From: Nocardioides humi
Lineage (GTDB): Bacteria > Actinomycetota > Actinomycetes > Propionibacteriales > Nocardioidaceae
Assembly: GCF_006494775.1 (NCBI RefSeq)
Contig: NZ_CP041146.1
Location: forward strand, 1,736,001-1,800,000
Direction of reading: 5' to 3'
Length of the DNA stretch: 64,000 nt
Positions 9,116-18,062 of this stretch are shown one piece after another. A program made the position numbers and the translations under genes. The notes beneath the pieces are model-generated. The model ran no database searches. It saw only the letters and a list, made by a program, of their open reading frames with translations, and was not told the origin of the DNA. The stretch's first letter is position 1, and each line of letters opens with the position of its first letter.

Positions 9116-10194
9116 CAGGGCAGCTGGTAGACCCGGACGTACTCGATCTCCATCGTGCCCTCACGCTCGCCCACGACATTGCCGTCGTCGTACCCCGTCG
9201 CCGTCTCGCCGCCGGTGTAGCCGCTGCTCCGCGGCAGCGCGCCGCCGTAGGCGAGGTTGAGGTCGATGGCATGGCTGGTGTCGAGGACCGCCGGCCACGA
9301 CGGCCGCACCGGCGTCCGCGCCTGGCCGGTGTGGGCCACGGTGACCCGGCCCTCGGCATCGGTCGCATAGCGGCGGACGCGCTCCCCGTCGAAGCCGCGG
9401 ACCGGCTCGCCGTCGACGTACCAGGCGATCTGCTCCTCGTCCCACAGCAGGCCGTAGCGGACGAAGCGGGACGTCGTCGCGCCCGGGTAGGTCCCGGCGT
9501 CGACGCCCGTCAGCGGAGGCCCGGGATCGGTGCTGCCGGTGCGCACGTTGTGCCGATGGTCCGAGCCGGTGTCGCAGGACGCGGCGGTCGAGCAGCGGTA
9601 GTGGACCGTCTGGAGCGCCAGGTCGGGATGGCCGCCGTCCTGCTCCATGACGTCGAGCTCGCCGTACTCGGGCCACGGCGGCGCGCCGTCGCCACCGGTG
9701 TGCCAGAACGCCCCCCAGTACGCATTGCCCTGCGGCAGCCGGATCGCGGCCTCGACGTAGCCCCTGGTGAAGGCGAAGCGCTGGGGCGCGTCCCGGTCGG
9801 CGCGGGTGGTCACGGCACCGGAGGTGAAGTAGTACGTGGGCTCGCCCGTGTCGGGGTTGATGCCGCCGCAGGTCACCGTCTTCCTCGCCAGCCGCAGGTG
9901 CAGCCGGCCGCCGTGGACCGCGACGTTCTCCGCCCGGTAGCACTGGTCGACGCCGAGGGTCGCGCCGTAGTTCTGGTCGTCGCGGACGTTCCACTTCGCG
10001 GGGTCGAGCGCGTCGCCGGTGAACTCGTCGGACCAGACGAGGCGGTAGCCGGACGGCGCGGGCTCCTCGACGAGGGACGGCGGCGGCACCGGACCCGCCG
10101 GAGGGTCGGCGGCGCCGGCGAGCAGCCCGGCCGCCGCCAGCCCGGCCAGCACGACCACAGCGGCCGCGACGACCACCGCGCGCCGACGGCTCAT
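9115..10194 (-). CDS. Secreted family 16 glycoside hydrolase
   Basis: A 359-residue exported enzyme. A signal peptide covers about residues 1-30 (MSRRR then a long Ala/Val core) and is followed by a Pro-rich linker. The GH16 beta-jelly-roll begins near YRLVWSDEFTGDALDPAKWNV. The catalytic signature ELDVMEQ at about 178-184 supplies nucleophile and acid/base Glu. GH16 enzymes cut beta-1,3/1,4-glucans, galactans and similar polymers, so it may trim or release the polysaccharide made by the facing operon. Its start overlaps the stop of the upstream GH16 gene by four bases. Substrate is not deducible from sequence. Confidence 0.8.
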   Translation of the reverse strand: MSRRRAVVVAAAVVVLAGLAAAGLLAGAADPPAGPVPPPSLVEEPAPSGYRLVWSDEFTGDALDPAKWNVRDDQNYGATLGVDQCYRAENVAVHGGRLHLRLARKTVTCGGINPDTGEPTYYFTSGAVTTRADRDAPQRFAFTRGYVEAAIRLPQGNAYWGAFWHTGGDGAPPWPEYGELDVMEQDGGHPDLALQTVHYRCSTAASCDTGSDHRHNVRTGSTDPGPPLTGVDAGTYPGATTSRFVRYGLLWDEEQIAWYVDGEPVRGFDGERVRRYATDAEGRVTVAHTGQARTPVRPSWPAVLDTSHAIDLNLAYGGALPRSSGYTGGETATGYDDGNVVGEREGTMEIEYVRVYQLP

Positions 10195-11264
10195 CGGTCG
10201 TCGCCGGCGGATCCGTCGCCGGCGGATCGGTCCCGGGGCACCCAGGTCTTGACGTAGTCGACGAGCAGGGTGGTCCGGTCGCCGGACCAGTCGGTCGTGG
10301 CGTCGGGCTCACCGCCCCAGCCGCCCACTTGGAGGTTGATCCGCAGGCTCCAGGTCTTGCCGGCGTCGTAGAAGTCGTCGTACCAGCCCGGCGAGCCCGG
10401 GCAGAAGGCCGCGGTCGGCTGCCCGTCGATCCACATCACCATCAGTCCGGGCGTCTTCTGGATGGTGTAGGTGTGCCAGCGGGTTCCGCGCCGGTCGCCG
10501 AGCTCGGCGGAGCTGAACCGTCGCGCGACGCTCTGGTGTCCCCGCCCGTAGTCCGTGTGGATCGTGTGGTGGAAGCGAGGGCGAGTGCCCTTCTGATGCG
10601 TGGTCTCGACCAGGTCGATCTCGCCGCCGGAGCGATCGGCCGGCCGGAGCCAGACCGCGGCCCACATGCCGCGCTCCATCGGCACCTTCACCCGCACCTC
10701 CATCCGGAACGTGTCGGGCAGCGCGTAGCGGCCGTTGGTGTCGATGAAGCCCGACGTGAAGGAGCGCCCGCCGACGGCCTCCCGCGCCGCGCGGATGGCG
10801 AGCTTGCCGTTGCGCGTGCTGACGTTGCGCGCGAGCAGGTAGCTCGACTCGTGGTCGAGCCTGGTCCGGTCGCGGACGTTCCAGCGCGATCGGTCGAGGG
10901 TGTCGAACCGCTCGTCGAGGTCGCGTCGCCACACGATGCCGTCGGTCCCGTCGGACCCGTCCGGCTCGACGCCGGGCTCGCGGCCCGCCAGGCAGAAGCG
11001 GTCGACGGGCCGGATGGTCGGCTCGGCGGACGGCGAGCCCGGGGCGCCGGTCGGGTCGGCTGCCGTGGGGTCGGTGCTGGTGGGGGCCGGTGCGGTGCCG
11101 GGCCCGGGCGTCGAGCGACCGGCGCCGTCGTGGTGGCGGGCGTCGTCGTCGCGCTGGGCGCGCTCGGTCACCGCCCACACCACCACCGCCAGGGCAACGA
11201 CGACCGCGACCGCCATCACCAGCCACCCCCGGTGAGCGGAGAGGCGCTGTGCCGGCCTGGGCAT
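10191..11264 (-). CDS. Membrane-anchored family 16 glycoside hydrolase
   Basis: A 357-residue protein with an N-terminal signal-anchor (about residues 14-33, WLVMAVAVVVALAVVVWAV). A Thr/Pro/Asp-rich linker of about 60 residues follows, then a GH16 domain with the catalytic motif GGEIDLVETT at about 212-221. It differs clearly from the downstream GH16 protein in linker and loops, so the two are not a recent duplication. The ATGA overlap means both are probably made together. The hydrophobic segment has no obvious cleavage site, so it may stay attached to the cell surface while its partner is released. Confidence 0.75.
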   Translation of the reverse strand: MPRPAQRLSAHRGWLVMAVAVVVALAVVVWAVTERAQRDDDARHHDGAGRSTPGPGTAPAPTSTDPTAADPTGAPGSPSAEPTIRPVDRFCLAGREPGVEPDGSDGTDGIVWRRDLDERFDTLDRSRWNVRDRTRLDHESSYLLARNVSTRNGKLAIRAAREAVGGRSFTSGFIDTNGRYALPDTFRMEVRVKVPMERGMWAAVWLRPADRSGGEIDLVETTHQKGTRPRFHHTIHTDYGRGHQSVARRFSSAELGDRRGTRWHTYTIQKTPGLMVMWIDGQPTAAFCPGSPGWYDDFYDAGKTWSLRINLQVGGWGGEPDATTDWSGDRTTLLVDYVKTWVPRDRSAGDGSAGDDR

Positions 11265-11295
11265 CGACGCCCCACCTCCCGTCGGGCCCCGGCGT

Positions 11296-11314
11296 CCCGG
11301 GCGACTCGCCCGGG
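11296..11314 (-). terminator. GC-rich hairpin between secreted-protein genes
   Basis: CCCGGGCG and CGCCCGGG form a perfect 8-bp stem around an ACT loop, with a further GGCCCC/GGGGCC pairing outside. It lies 64-82 bp after the stop of the 946-residue secreted protein and 32 bp before the GH16 operon start. There is no clear U-tract, so it may act as a weak terminator or simply insulate the two units. Confidence 0.35.
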
Positions 11315-11377
11315 GCCACCGGCGGCGAGCGGGGATCGGGCCAGCATAGCGACGGGAGGCGGACGGGACCGCCTGGT

Positions 11378-14218
11378 CTAGTCAAGCGTGGCGACGGCCC
11401 CCGCCTCGAACGTCAGGTCCGGCGTCCCCCGGTAGTTGAGGTGGGTCTCCGCGGCGATCACGTTCCGGCCCTGCCGGAGCAGGCCGAGCGGCACCTCGAC
11501 CACGACCGGGCTCGACTTGGCGGCCGCCTCGCGAGGCGCGACGACTGCGTAGGTCTGGTGCGTGACCGGGCCGTCGGGCAGGCCCCGCCGGGCCACCTCG
11601 ACGCCGTTGACGTAGAAGACCGCGCCGTCGTTGGCGACGCCCGTGAGCACCAGCGACCGCACGGCGTCGGGGTCGTCGATGGTGAACGCGTGCCGGAAGT
11701 ACGCCGTGAGCGGGCGGCTCGAGGTGGGATCGAAGAGGTCGAGGCTGGTCTGCACGGAGGTGGACCCCCACCCCAGCACCGCCGTGCCCTGCTGCCACCC
11801 GGTGTCGTCGTACTCGGGCTGCGCCCAGGTCGCGGGCGGCGCCTGGGCCTCGTAGCGCCACCGCCAGCTGGCGTCGTTCGGGACGACCTGCTGGGGAGCC
11901 GCGCCCCCGACGGCCAGGACGCCGGTGCTCGCCGAGACGTTGCCGGCGCCGTCGGCGGCGCGGACGAAGTACCGGGCGTCGTCCGCGTGCGGGACGGTGA
12001 TGCTGGTCGCGGTGGTCACCGCGATGGGACGGTCGTTGCGCAGCACCTGGTAGCGCACGCCGCTGGGGTCGCTGCTGGCGTTCCACGCCAGCCGCACGCT
12101 GTCGGAGCCGTGCTCGACGAGGCGGAGCCCCCCGGGCGTGGCCGGAGCGGTGGCGTCCCGCGGCGCGAACCGGGCGAAGCCGCCCGACCAGTCCGTGGCG
12201 CTCTGCCGCGAGGAGACGGTGACGATGTCGCCGCCGACCCAGAGCCGGTCGTTCGAGTCCTTGGTGATCGCCCAGACGCCGTACCCGACCCGGGTCTTGA
12301 ACGTCGGCACGAAGCCGGGCACCCGGGCACCGGTCGCCGCATCCCACATCCCGACCGCATGCACGGTGTCGGCCTGGCTCCACGGCGTGCTGTCCAGCGG
12401 CCACTTGACGGCGTCGGCGTAGGAGTTGTCCCAGCAGTGGCAGCCGGCGAAGACCTGGTCGCCGTCGGCGGTGACCGCCTGCACGTCGCCCTTCGGGTCG
12501 AAGATGTTGGTGCTCAGCCGTTGGAACGTGCTGGTCGAGAAGGAGAAGAGGCTGTGCTCCGAGCCGCCGACCCAGACCCGGTCGCCGGCCTCGGCGATGG
12601 CCTGCTGGTAGTCGTTGCTGCTGCTCCAGGTGGGGTTCCACGCCGGTGTCGCGAGGCTCGCGGTGGCTCCGGTCCGGAAGGCGGCGGCCTTCGGCGCCGC
12701 GAGGCCGTCGGCCTGGGTGAAGTAGCCGGCCGAGTAGACGCGGGTGCGGTCGGCCGCGCCGTCGACGTCGACCACGGAGCCGTTGAGGTTGGGGTTCCAG
12801 CCGTTCGTGGCGCTGGCATCGGCGACGTTGACCCGGCCGAGGTTCCGCATGAAGGAGGGGTTCGCCTGCGTCCTGCCCTTGAGGTGGGTGAAGGCGCCGC
12901 CGAGGTAGAGGTAGTCGCCGTCGAGCTCGAGGGCCCGGACGTTGACGACGCCGCCGGTGAGCCGGTTCTCCACCGTCAGCGACCAGGTCGGGTCCACGGC
13001 CCCGGTGACCGGGTCGAGGGCCACGATGCCGGTGGCGGCGGTCCCGTTCGCGTGGGTGAAGGAGCCGCCGGCCACGATCCGGCCGTCGGGCAGCGTCGCC
13101 AGGGCACGGACCTGCTCGTTGAGAACCGGCCGGAAGGAGGAGACCCAGGCGCCGGTGTCGACGTCGAACGCCGCCAGGAAGGACTGCTCGACGCGTCCGG
13201 TACCGGAGGCGTCCTGCTGGACGTAGCGGAAGTTGCCGCCGACGTACATCCGGTTGCCGGACTGGGTGAACGCCTGCACCTCGACGCTGCCCTCGCGGCT
13301 GGTGTCGCCGGCGATGCCCGTCACTCCCCACGGCAGGGGGTCGGCCAGGGAGTTGGGCTGCGCGGTCTGCTCGACCGCGGTCGTGCCGCCGTCGGGGATG
13401 GCGGTGAAGCCCTCGGTGGACCTGATCTTCGGACGCAGATAGACCTGCGTCACGGGGAGCGCCTCCCCGCCGCCGGACGGCGAGTACAGGTAGGAGTCGG
13501 CGTTGGCGGATCCGCCGACGCCGGTGCCGTAGCCGAAGCCGAAGTTCCAGGCGGTCGAGGAGCGCGAGGTCGTGATCACCCGTCGGTAGCTGCTGTCGGC
13601 CCCGAACGAGCTGGTGTTCCCGCCCGACCAGCTCGAGCCGTCGAACGAGTACGACGTGAGCGGGTGGGGCGCGTTGAACGACCACACCCACCGGTCCCGC
13701 CGGCTCGGCTTGAACCGCGCCTCCTGCCACTGGCTGCCGGCGGCGTTGCGGGCCCGGCGGAGGCGGATGCCGTCGGTCAGGTCGGCGACCCGGCCGCCGT
13801 CCAGGAGCTGGTCGACGGCCTGGCTCGGGAGCTGGTGCACGTCGGCACCGCCGGCGAAGGACGGGCTCAGCAGCGCGGCGCGCGTGCCCTTGCCGTCGTA
13901 GTCGGGGGTCCAGCCGTTGCGGCCCTTGGCGATCAGCACCCAGCCACCGCCGTCGGTGGTCATGTCGCAGTAGAACTGCTGCGGCTCGGGCATCGACGGG
14001 GTGAGCAGCCAGTAGGCGCCGTCCGGCGCGCTCGGTCGCAGCTGCTTGATCTCCCAGCACGAGCCGGCCGCGGTCTGCTGGGTCGTGCCCAGGGTGACGG
14101 GGTCGGGGGCACCGGGCTCGGCCGAGACCGCGGGGGTCGTCGCGACCGTCAGGCCGGTGACCGCCGTACCGACGGCCAGGACGCCCGCAGCCAGCCGGCG
14201 GATGTTGCTGCTACGCAC
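11378..14218 (-). CDS. Large secreted protein: fibrinogen-like domain, propeller repeats, FN3, C-terminal beta domain
   Basis: A 946-residue exported protein. A signal peptide spans about residues 1-35, ending near TPAVSA. Residues about 45-250 form a fibrinogen C-terminal-like module (CWEIKQLRP, QQFYCDMTTDGGGW). Residues about 275-640 carry repeated blades with motifs such as MYVGGNF, IVAGGSFTH and LYLGGAF, as in delta-60/DUF5122 propellers. A fibronectin type III domain lies at about 690-770 and a jelly-roll-like end domain at about 790-946. The start is the GTG at 14218, preceded by GAGGTG and opening directly into the signal peptide; the frame is open far upstream but that part has no signal character. 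Such proteins usually bind glycans or surfaces. It probably acts with the adjacent polysaccharide. Confidence 0.75.
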   Translation of the reverse strand: MRSSNIRRLAAGVLAVGTAVTGLTVATTPAVSAEPGAPDPVTLGTTQQTAAGSCWEIKQLRPSAPDGAYWLLTPSMPEPQQFYCDMTTDGGGWVLIAKGRNGWTPDYDGKGTRAALLSPSFAGGADVHQLPSQAVDQLLDGGRVADLTDGIRLRRARNAAGSQWQEARFKPSRRDRWVWSFNAPHPLTSYSFDGSSWSGGNTSSFGADSSYRRVITTSRSSTAWNFGFGYGTGVGGSANADSYLYSPSGGGEALPVTQVYLRPKIRSTEGFTAIPDGGTTAVEQTAQPNSLADPLPWGVTGIAGDTSREGSVEVQAFTQSGNRMYVGGNFRYVQQDASGTGRVEQSFLAAFDVDTGAWVSSFRPVLNEQVRALATLPDGRIVAGGSFTHANGTAATGIVALDPVTGAVDPTWSLTVENRLTGGVVNVRALELDGDYLYLGGAFTHLKGRTQANPSFMRNLGRVNVADASATNGWNPNLNGSVVDVDGAADRTRVYSAGYFTQADGLAAPKAAAFRTGATASLATPAWNPTWSSSNDYQQAIAEAGDRVWVGGSEHSLFSFSTSTFQRLSTNIFDPKGDVQAVTADGDQVFAGCHCWDNSYADAVKWPLDSTPWSQADTVHAVGMWDAATGARVPGFVPTFKTRVGYGVWAITKDSNDRLWVGGDIVTVSSRQSATDWSGGFARFAPRDATAPATPGGLRLVEHGSDSVRLAWNASSDPSGVRYQVLRNDRPIAVTTATSITVPHADDARYFVRAADGAGNVSASTGVLAVGGAAPQQVVPNDASWRWRYEAQAPPATWAQPEYDDTGWQQGTAVLGWGSTSVQTSLDLFDPTSSRPLTAYFRHAFTIDDPDAVRSLVLTGVANDGAVFYVNGVEVARRGLPDGPVTHQTYAVVAPREAAAKSSPVVVEVPLGLLRQGRNVIAAETHLNYRGTPDLTFEAGAVATLD

Positions 14219-14438
14219 TCTCGAGCACCTCGTGTGGTCAGGGACGTCGCTTGCAGACGTCGGCCAGGACGTGGCCCGGCCCACGCCGTCGTCAGCCTGC
14301 TGGCAGGGCACCGTCAGTGTCTTCATCAGGGTGGATGAATAAGTCGTCTCGGCTGCGGTGCGCCGGCCCCGCGGGGACGATGCTCGGCACGGATCCGGAC
14401 TCCGACGGGTCCGGCTCAGCCGTGGAGAGGTGGACGAG

Positions 14439-15062
14439 GTGTCGGTGCGCAGGACCCTGGCGTGGACGCTGCTCGCCGCGCTCACGACCTCGGGTGGGCT
14501 CACCGCCTGTTCGGGCGACGGCGAGGCCGGCCGGACCGGCGCCGCGCCGTCCCCCTCCGCGTCCCCGTCCGCGTCCCCCTCCGACTCCCCCTCCCCGACG
14601 ACCGATGCGTCGACGCCAACGGCCTCCGCGAGCGGCAAGGCCCGCGGCAAGGGCGTGCCGCCGCCGATCGTGGCCGAGGCCGAGCAGGTCACCGAGGACC
14701 TGCTCTCCGCGGTGGAGCGAGCCCTCGCCACCCCTGCCGCGGCGGACCAGATCGACGAGGACCTGATCGCCGGCGCCGCACGGGAGGCGCTGCTCGCCCA
14801 GGCCGCCGAGTACGCCGACAACGACTGGCGGGTGACCGGGACCCCGCGCGTCGTCAGCATGGTGGTGCGCAGGCTCGGCAGCGACCGGCTCCGGGTGCGG
14901 GCCTGCCTCGACCAGTCCGACGTGACGGTGACCGGCGCCAGCGGCGACGAGCTCCCCCGCGGCTCCGCGAGCACGCGCACCCGGACGATCTACACGCTGC
15001 AGAGGGCCGGCGACCGCTGGCAGGTCGTCGACCAGACCTTCCCCCGCAACCCGGACTGCTAG
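14439..15062 (+). CDS. Secreted lipoprotein with Ser/Pro-rich linker
   Basis: A 207-residue predicted lipoprotein. The signal peptide VSVRRTLAWTLLAALTTSG ends in the lipobox LTAC at about residues 25-28. A low-complexity linker of Pro, Ser, Ala and Thr follows (about 38-68), then a compact domain of about 140 residues that I do not recognise. The gene diverges from the large secreted protein gene; the 220 bp between them must hold both promoters. I chose the GTG at 14439, six bases after GGAGAGG. A second GTG six bases on is equally compatible. Confidence 0.6.
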   Translation: MSVRRTLAWTLLAALTTSGGLTACSGDGEAGRTGAAPSPSASPSASPSDSPSPTTDASTPTASASGKARGKGVPPPIVAEAEQVTEDLLSAVERALATPAAADQIDEDLIAGAAREALLAQAAEYADNDWRVTGTPRVVSMVVRRLGSDRLRVRACLDQSDVTVTGASGDELPRGSASTRTRTIYTLQRAGDRWQVVDQTFPRNPDC

Positions 15063-15078
15063 GACGGACTGCTAGGAC
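15053..15078. repeat. 13-bp tandem duplication over the lipoprotein stop codon
   Basis: GGACTGCTAGGAC occurs twice back to back (15053-15065 and 15066-15078). The first copy contains the TAG that ends the lipoprotein. The second contains the reverse-strand TAG that ends the decayed Fic frame. It looks like a small slippage duplication at the junction of two converging frames. Confidence 0.6.
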
Positions 15079-15500
15079 GGCGGTCCTGCCCGGAGCCACC
15101 GGCGTGACGGTCTCGCACGGACCCCGATGCGCTCCTCCAGGTCGCGCAGCTCCGTCATCACGTCGCTCGCCACCCAGATCCGGTTCCGGGCGGCTCCTGT
15201 GATCTCGTGGAGGATCCCTGCGTCCTCGAGGCGGTCGACGGCCTCATCGGTGCGGATCCTCGTCGAGGCCGTGACCCCCTGGGCGCGCGCGATGTCGAGG
15301 ATCGGCGCCCGCAGGGGCTGAGGTCGCTCCCTCCGATCCAGTTCTGCCGCTGGCGTATCGGCCCGCCCACGCGCCCTCCACGCGGTCGTCGGACAGGAGC
15401 ATGTGGTGGGCGGCGCTGAGAACGGCGTCCTCGGTGAGGGGAGAGCCACCGTCGGTGGACGCGGTCAGCGAGGCGAGAGCGCGCGATCGGCGATGCGCGC
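15072..15500 (-). pseudogene. Decayed Fic-family gene with catalytic core missing
   Basis: Fragments of a Fic/DOC protein lie in two frames. The upstream part (about 15390-15490) reads LTASTDGG, then AAHHMLLSDDRVEGAWAGRY, as in the helix before the Fic core. The next frame gives RQRQNWIGGSDLSP, a Fic N-terminal-domain signature. This joins almost directly to the C-terminal winged-helix tail (ILDIARAQGVTAST, then AGILHEITGAARNRI). The HPFxxGNGR catalytic segment and most of the core are absent. A frameshift plus an internal deletion is the simplest history. Unlike other broken genes here, this one cannot be repaired by one base. Confidence 0.6.
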
Positions 15501-15528
15501 CACGGGAGTATCGGTTCCTGCGAGCTCC

Positions 15529-16344
15529 TCAGGCCGAGATCCGGGCCTTGACGGAGGCGAGCCTGCGCATGACGGAGGAGTCGACGATCGTGAGGAGCTG
15601 GTCGAGCGGCGCGGACGGCGCGGACCGGCGACCGCCGATCATCTGCCGGGCATTGACGCCCCACGGGGTGAACAGGCCGGCCTCGGCGAGCTCGTCGACG
15701 GCGCGAGCCACGTCGTCGGCGTAGTAGCCGTAGTCGTCGAAGACCACGATCCCGTCGGCCGACAGGTGCGGCAGCCAGTGCTCGCCGTCCTCCCGGACCG
15801 CGTCGTAGGAGTGCCAGCCGTCGATGTAGAGGAGATCGATCTCGCGCCCGTCCCACTCCCTCGCCGCCTCGATCGAGGTCGCCCGGACCATGTCGACGAG
15901 ACCGTCGGGGTCGAGGCCCCGGACGAAGTAGCAGAACATGTCCCAGGTGGGCAGCTCCTCGATCCCGAGCATCTCGAGATGCTGGCGGTCACCGGTGTGC
16001 GGGTCGATGGCGGTGATGCCGCCGCCGCGACCGAGCGCCGCGAGGATCTGGGCCTGGAACACCGCGCTGCGGCCGAGGTACGACCCGATCTCGACGACCG
16101 TGGGCTCGGCGGGCAGCGACTGGAGGGCCAGGGTGAAGGCGGCGGCGTGGCGCTGGTCGAACCAGCCCGGTACGCCGTCCGCGGCCTGCCAGGCCGCGTC
16201 GAACTCGGCGGGCAGCAGGGCCTGGATCCGCTCCCACTGGTAGCGGCGGACGGCGGCGGCGCCGCCGTCGGTCACGCTCCGGCACAGGGCTGAGAGCACG
16301 TCGATCTTCCTTCCGGACGGCGGCGCCGTCATCGTCGATGTCAT
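15529..16344 (-). CDS. Class I SAM-dependent methyltransferase
   Basis: A 271-residue Rossmann-fold methyltransferase of the Methyltransf_24 type. Motif I is VVEIGSYLGRSAVFQ at about residues 85-99, an acidic strand ITAIDPHTG follows, and LLYIDGWHSYDAV forms the post-motif. This set resembles O-methyltransferases found in polysaccharide and antibiotic sugar pathways. It starts 8 bp after the glycosyltransferase stop, so the two form a pair. ATG 16344 was chosen; ATG 16332 is also possible. A cell-surface glycan acceptor is inferred from the neighbour only. Confidence 0.65.
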   Translation of the reverse strand: MTSTMTAPPSGRKIDVLSALCRSVTDGGAAAVRRYQWERIQALLPAEFDAAWQAADGVPGWFDQRHAAAFTLALQSLPAEPTVVEIGSYLGRSAVFQAQILAALGRGGGITAIDPHTGDRQHLEMLGIEELPTWDMFCYFVRGLDPDGLVDMVRATSIEAAREWDGREIDLLYIDGWHSYDAVREDGEHWLPHLSADGIVVFDDYGYYADDVARAVDELAEAGLFTPWGVNARQMIGGRRSAPSAPLDQLLTIVDSSVMRRLASVKARISA

Positions 16345-16352
16345 CGGGACTG

Positions 16353-17326
16353 TCAGGCGACGAGCTCGGGAGCCAGCTCGGTGGGGTCGGCGAGCCGGGC
16401 GAGACGACTCACCTGCAGTGACGCGGCGCGTCGTACGTGCTCGAGGTCGAGCTGCTCGTCGCCGTGCACCATGACGGCGAGGCCGCGCTGCTCCAGGCTC
16501 TCGGTCATGCGTACCTGATGGTCGTCGCACGCCTCGCCGTGCTCGGCCGTGCGCGGCAGCACCACCGGGACCCGGCCGGCGGCCAGCGAGGTGAGGATCG
16601 AGCCGGCGCCGCCGTGGGTGATCACGACCGACGAGGCCGCCATGGCGTCCTCCAGGTCGCTCGGCGAGAGCCACTGATTGCGGACGACGCCGTCGGCGAG
16701 GTCGGTGCTGCCGACCTGCCAGGTGATGGCGACCCCGCGCAGGGCGCTCTCCACCTGCCGCACGGCTCGGGGGAACGGGAAGTTCTCACCGCCCAGGGCC
16801 ACGACGGCGCTGGAGACCGCCGGGGCGGGCTCCAGGGGCGCGGCGACGAAGGCGCTGAAGGCGTCGGCGGCCTCGGTCCAGCGGCCTCCCCATCCGGCAC
16901 GGGGAGCCAGCAGCTGGGCCCGGGGCAGCCGCGCTGCCAGCCGACCGGTCAGCGACGGCCCGTCGAGGCGGGCGACCGACTCGACGTAGGTGATCGGCGT
17001 GCGGTGACAGGCCGCCGCGAGCAGGTGCGGGACGGCCTGGGCGGCGCCGGTGGTGACCACGCGGCTCGGCCGCAGGCGCCGGTGCAGCGCGAACGCCTGT
17101 CGCAGGTTGCGCCAGGCGCCGGCGAGGTCGCGCGAATAGATCCTGGGCATCCAGGTGACGTCGTCGTGGCCCTCCAGCCGATGGACCGTCTGGGGGTGGC
17201 GGGGAACCGCCCAGTGCCGGTCGGCGAGGTCGATGCCGTGACTCTCGACGAGGAGCTCCAACTCGGTGAAGTGCCCCCGCACGAACAGGCCAACAGCACC
17301 GGACCGGTGGCGGGGCGAGTGCGCAT
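16353..17326 (-). CDS. GT28/Alg13-14-like glycosyltransferase (one-base frameshift)
   Basis: A GT-B glycosyltransferase of about 324 residues. The N-terminal strand VLLACSCGG is in one frame and HFTELELL in the next. Adding one base to the CCCCC run 17274-17278 joins them into the CSCGGHFTELELL seen in Alg14-type proteins. The C-terminal half carries the UDP-sugar-binding segment VVITHGGAGSILTSLAAG with GGAGS at its core. It combines the Alg14-like acceptor and Alg13-like donor halves in one chain, as in bacterial EpsF/GumK-like enzymes. Start ATG 17326. It is likely part of surface-glycan synthesis with the downstream methyltransferase. Confidence 0.65.
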
Positions 17327-17408
17327 GGTCCCAGGGGAACCGTGAGCGGCAGCTCCGATGGTCGTTGAGTGAGGTCTTTACCCCACCTGGGTGAACAGTG
17401 GCGTCTCG

Positions 17409-18062
17409 TCAGCGCCCGTCGAGCCAGGCCAGCACGGCCAGCACCCGCCGGTTGTCGTCGGGCGCCTGCGGCAGGTCGAGCTTGGTGAAGATGTTGTTGA
17501 TGTGCTTCCCGACGGCCTTCTCGGTGACGACCATCCGGGCCGCGACGGCGGCGTTGGAGCGGCCCTCGGCCATCAGGGTGAGCACCTCCCGCTCGCGGTC
17601 GGTGAGCCGGTCCAGCGGCCGGCTGCGGGCGCTGACGAGCGCCGCCACCACCTCGGGGTCGAGCACCGTGCCGCCGTCCGCGACCTGCCGGACGGCGGCG
17701 AGGAAGCCGTCGACGTCGGCGACCCGGTCCTTGAGCAGGTACCCGATCGCCCCCTCCCCGCCGGCGAGCAGGTCCCGGGCGTACAGCGGCTCCACCCACT
17801 GGCTGAGCACGAGCACCGGGAAGGCCGGCCGCGACGCGCGGGCCGCGGTGGCGGCCTCCAGGCCCTCGGTGGTGTGCGTCGGCGGGAGGCGTACGTCGAC
17901 CACGGCCAGGTCGATGTCGTCGCGGGCGAGCGCCCGGGTGAGGGAGGGCGCGTTGTCCACCGCCTCGACCACCTCGATCCCGCCGGACTCGAGGATCCGG
18001 GTGAGGCCTACGCGCAGCAGCGCCTGGTCCTCGGCGAGCACGGCCCTCAGCCGATCCGGCAC
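17409..18062 (-). CDS. NarL/LuxR-family response regulator
   Basis: A 217-residue regulator. The receiver shows AVLAEDQALLR, the phospho-acceptor strand LAVVDVRLPP and the switch segment IGYLLKDRVADVD. The C-terminal LuxR helix-turn-helix is LTDREREVLTLMAEGRSNAA. GTG 18062 is chosen because GGAGG lies five bases before it; it overlaps the end of the kinase gene by 16 bp. The kinase is the partner, and the ABC exporter genes immediately upstream in the same run are the likely target, a common actinobacterial arrangement for sensing membrane stress or antimicrobials. Confidence 0.8.
   Translation of the reverse strand: MPDRLRAVLAEDQALLRVGLTRILESGGIEVVEAVDNAPSLTRALARDDIDLAVVDVRLPPTHTTEGLEAATAARASRPAFPVLVLSQWVEPLYARDLLAGGEGAIGYLLKDRVADVDGFLAAVRQVADGGTVLDPEVVAALVSARSRPLDRLTDREREVLTLMAEGRSNAAVAARMVVTEKAVGKHINNIFTKLDLPQAPDDNRRVLAVLAWLDGR

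Noticed and set aside
11090..14338. A 1,082-codon open frame on the + strand opposite the large secreted protein
   Set aside because: Its translation is Arg/Gly/Val-rich with no domain or signal. The reverse strand carries a signal peptide and four recognisable domains. Long antisense frames are expected at this G+C content.
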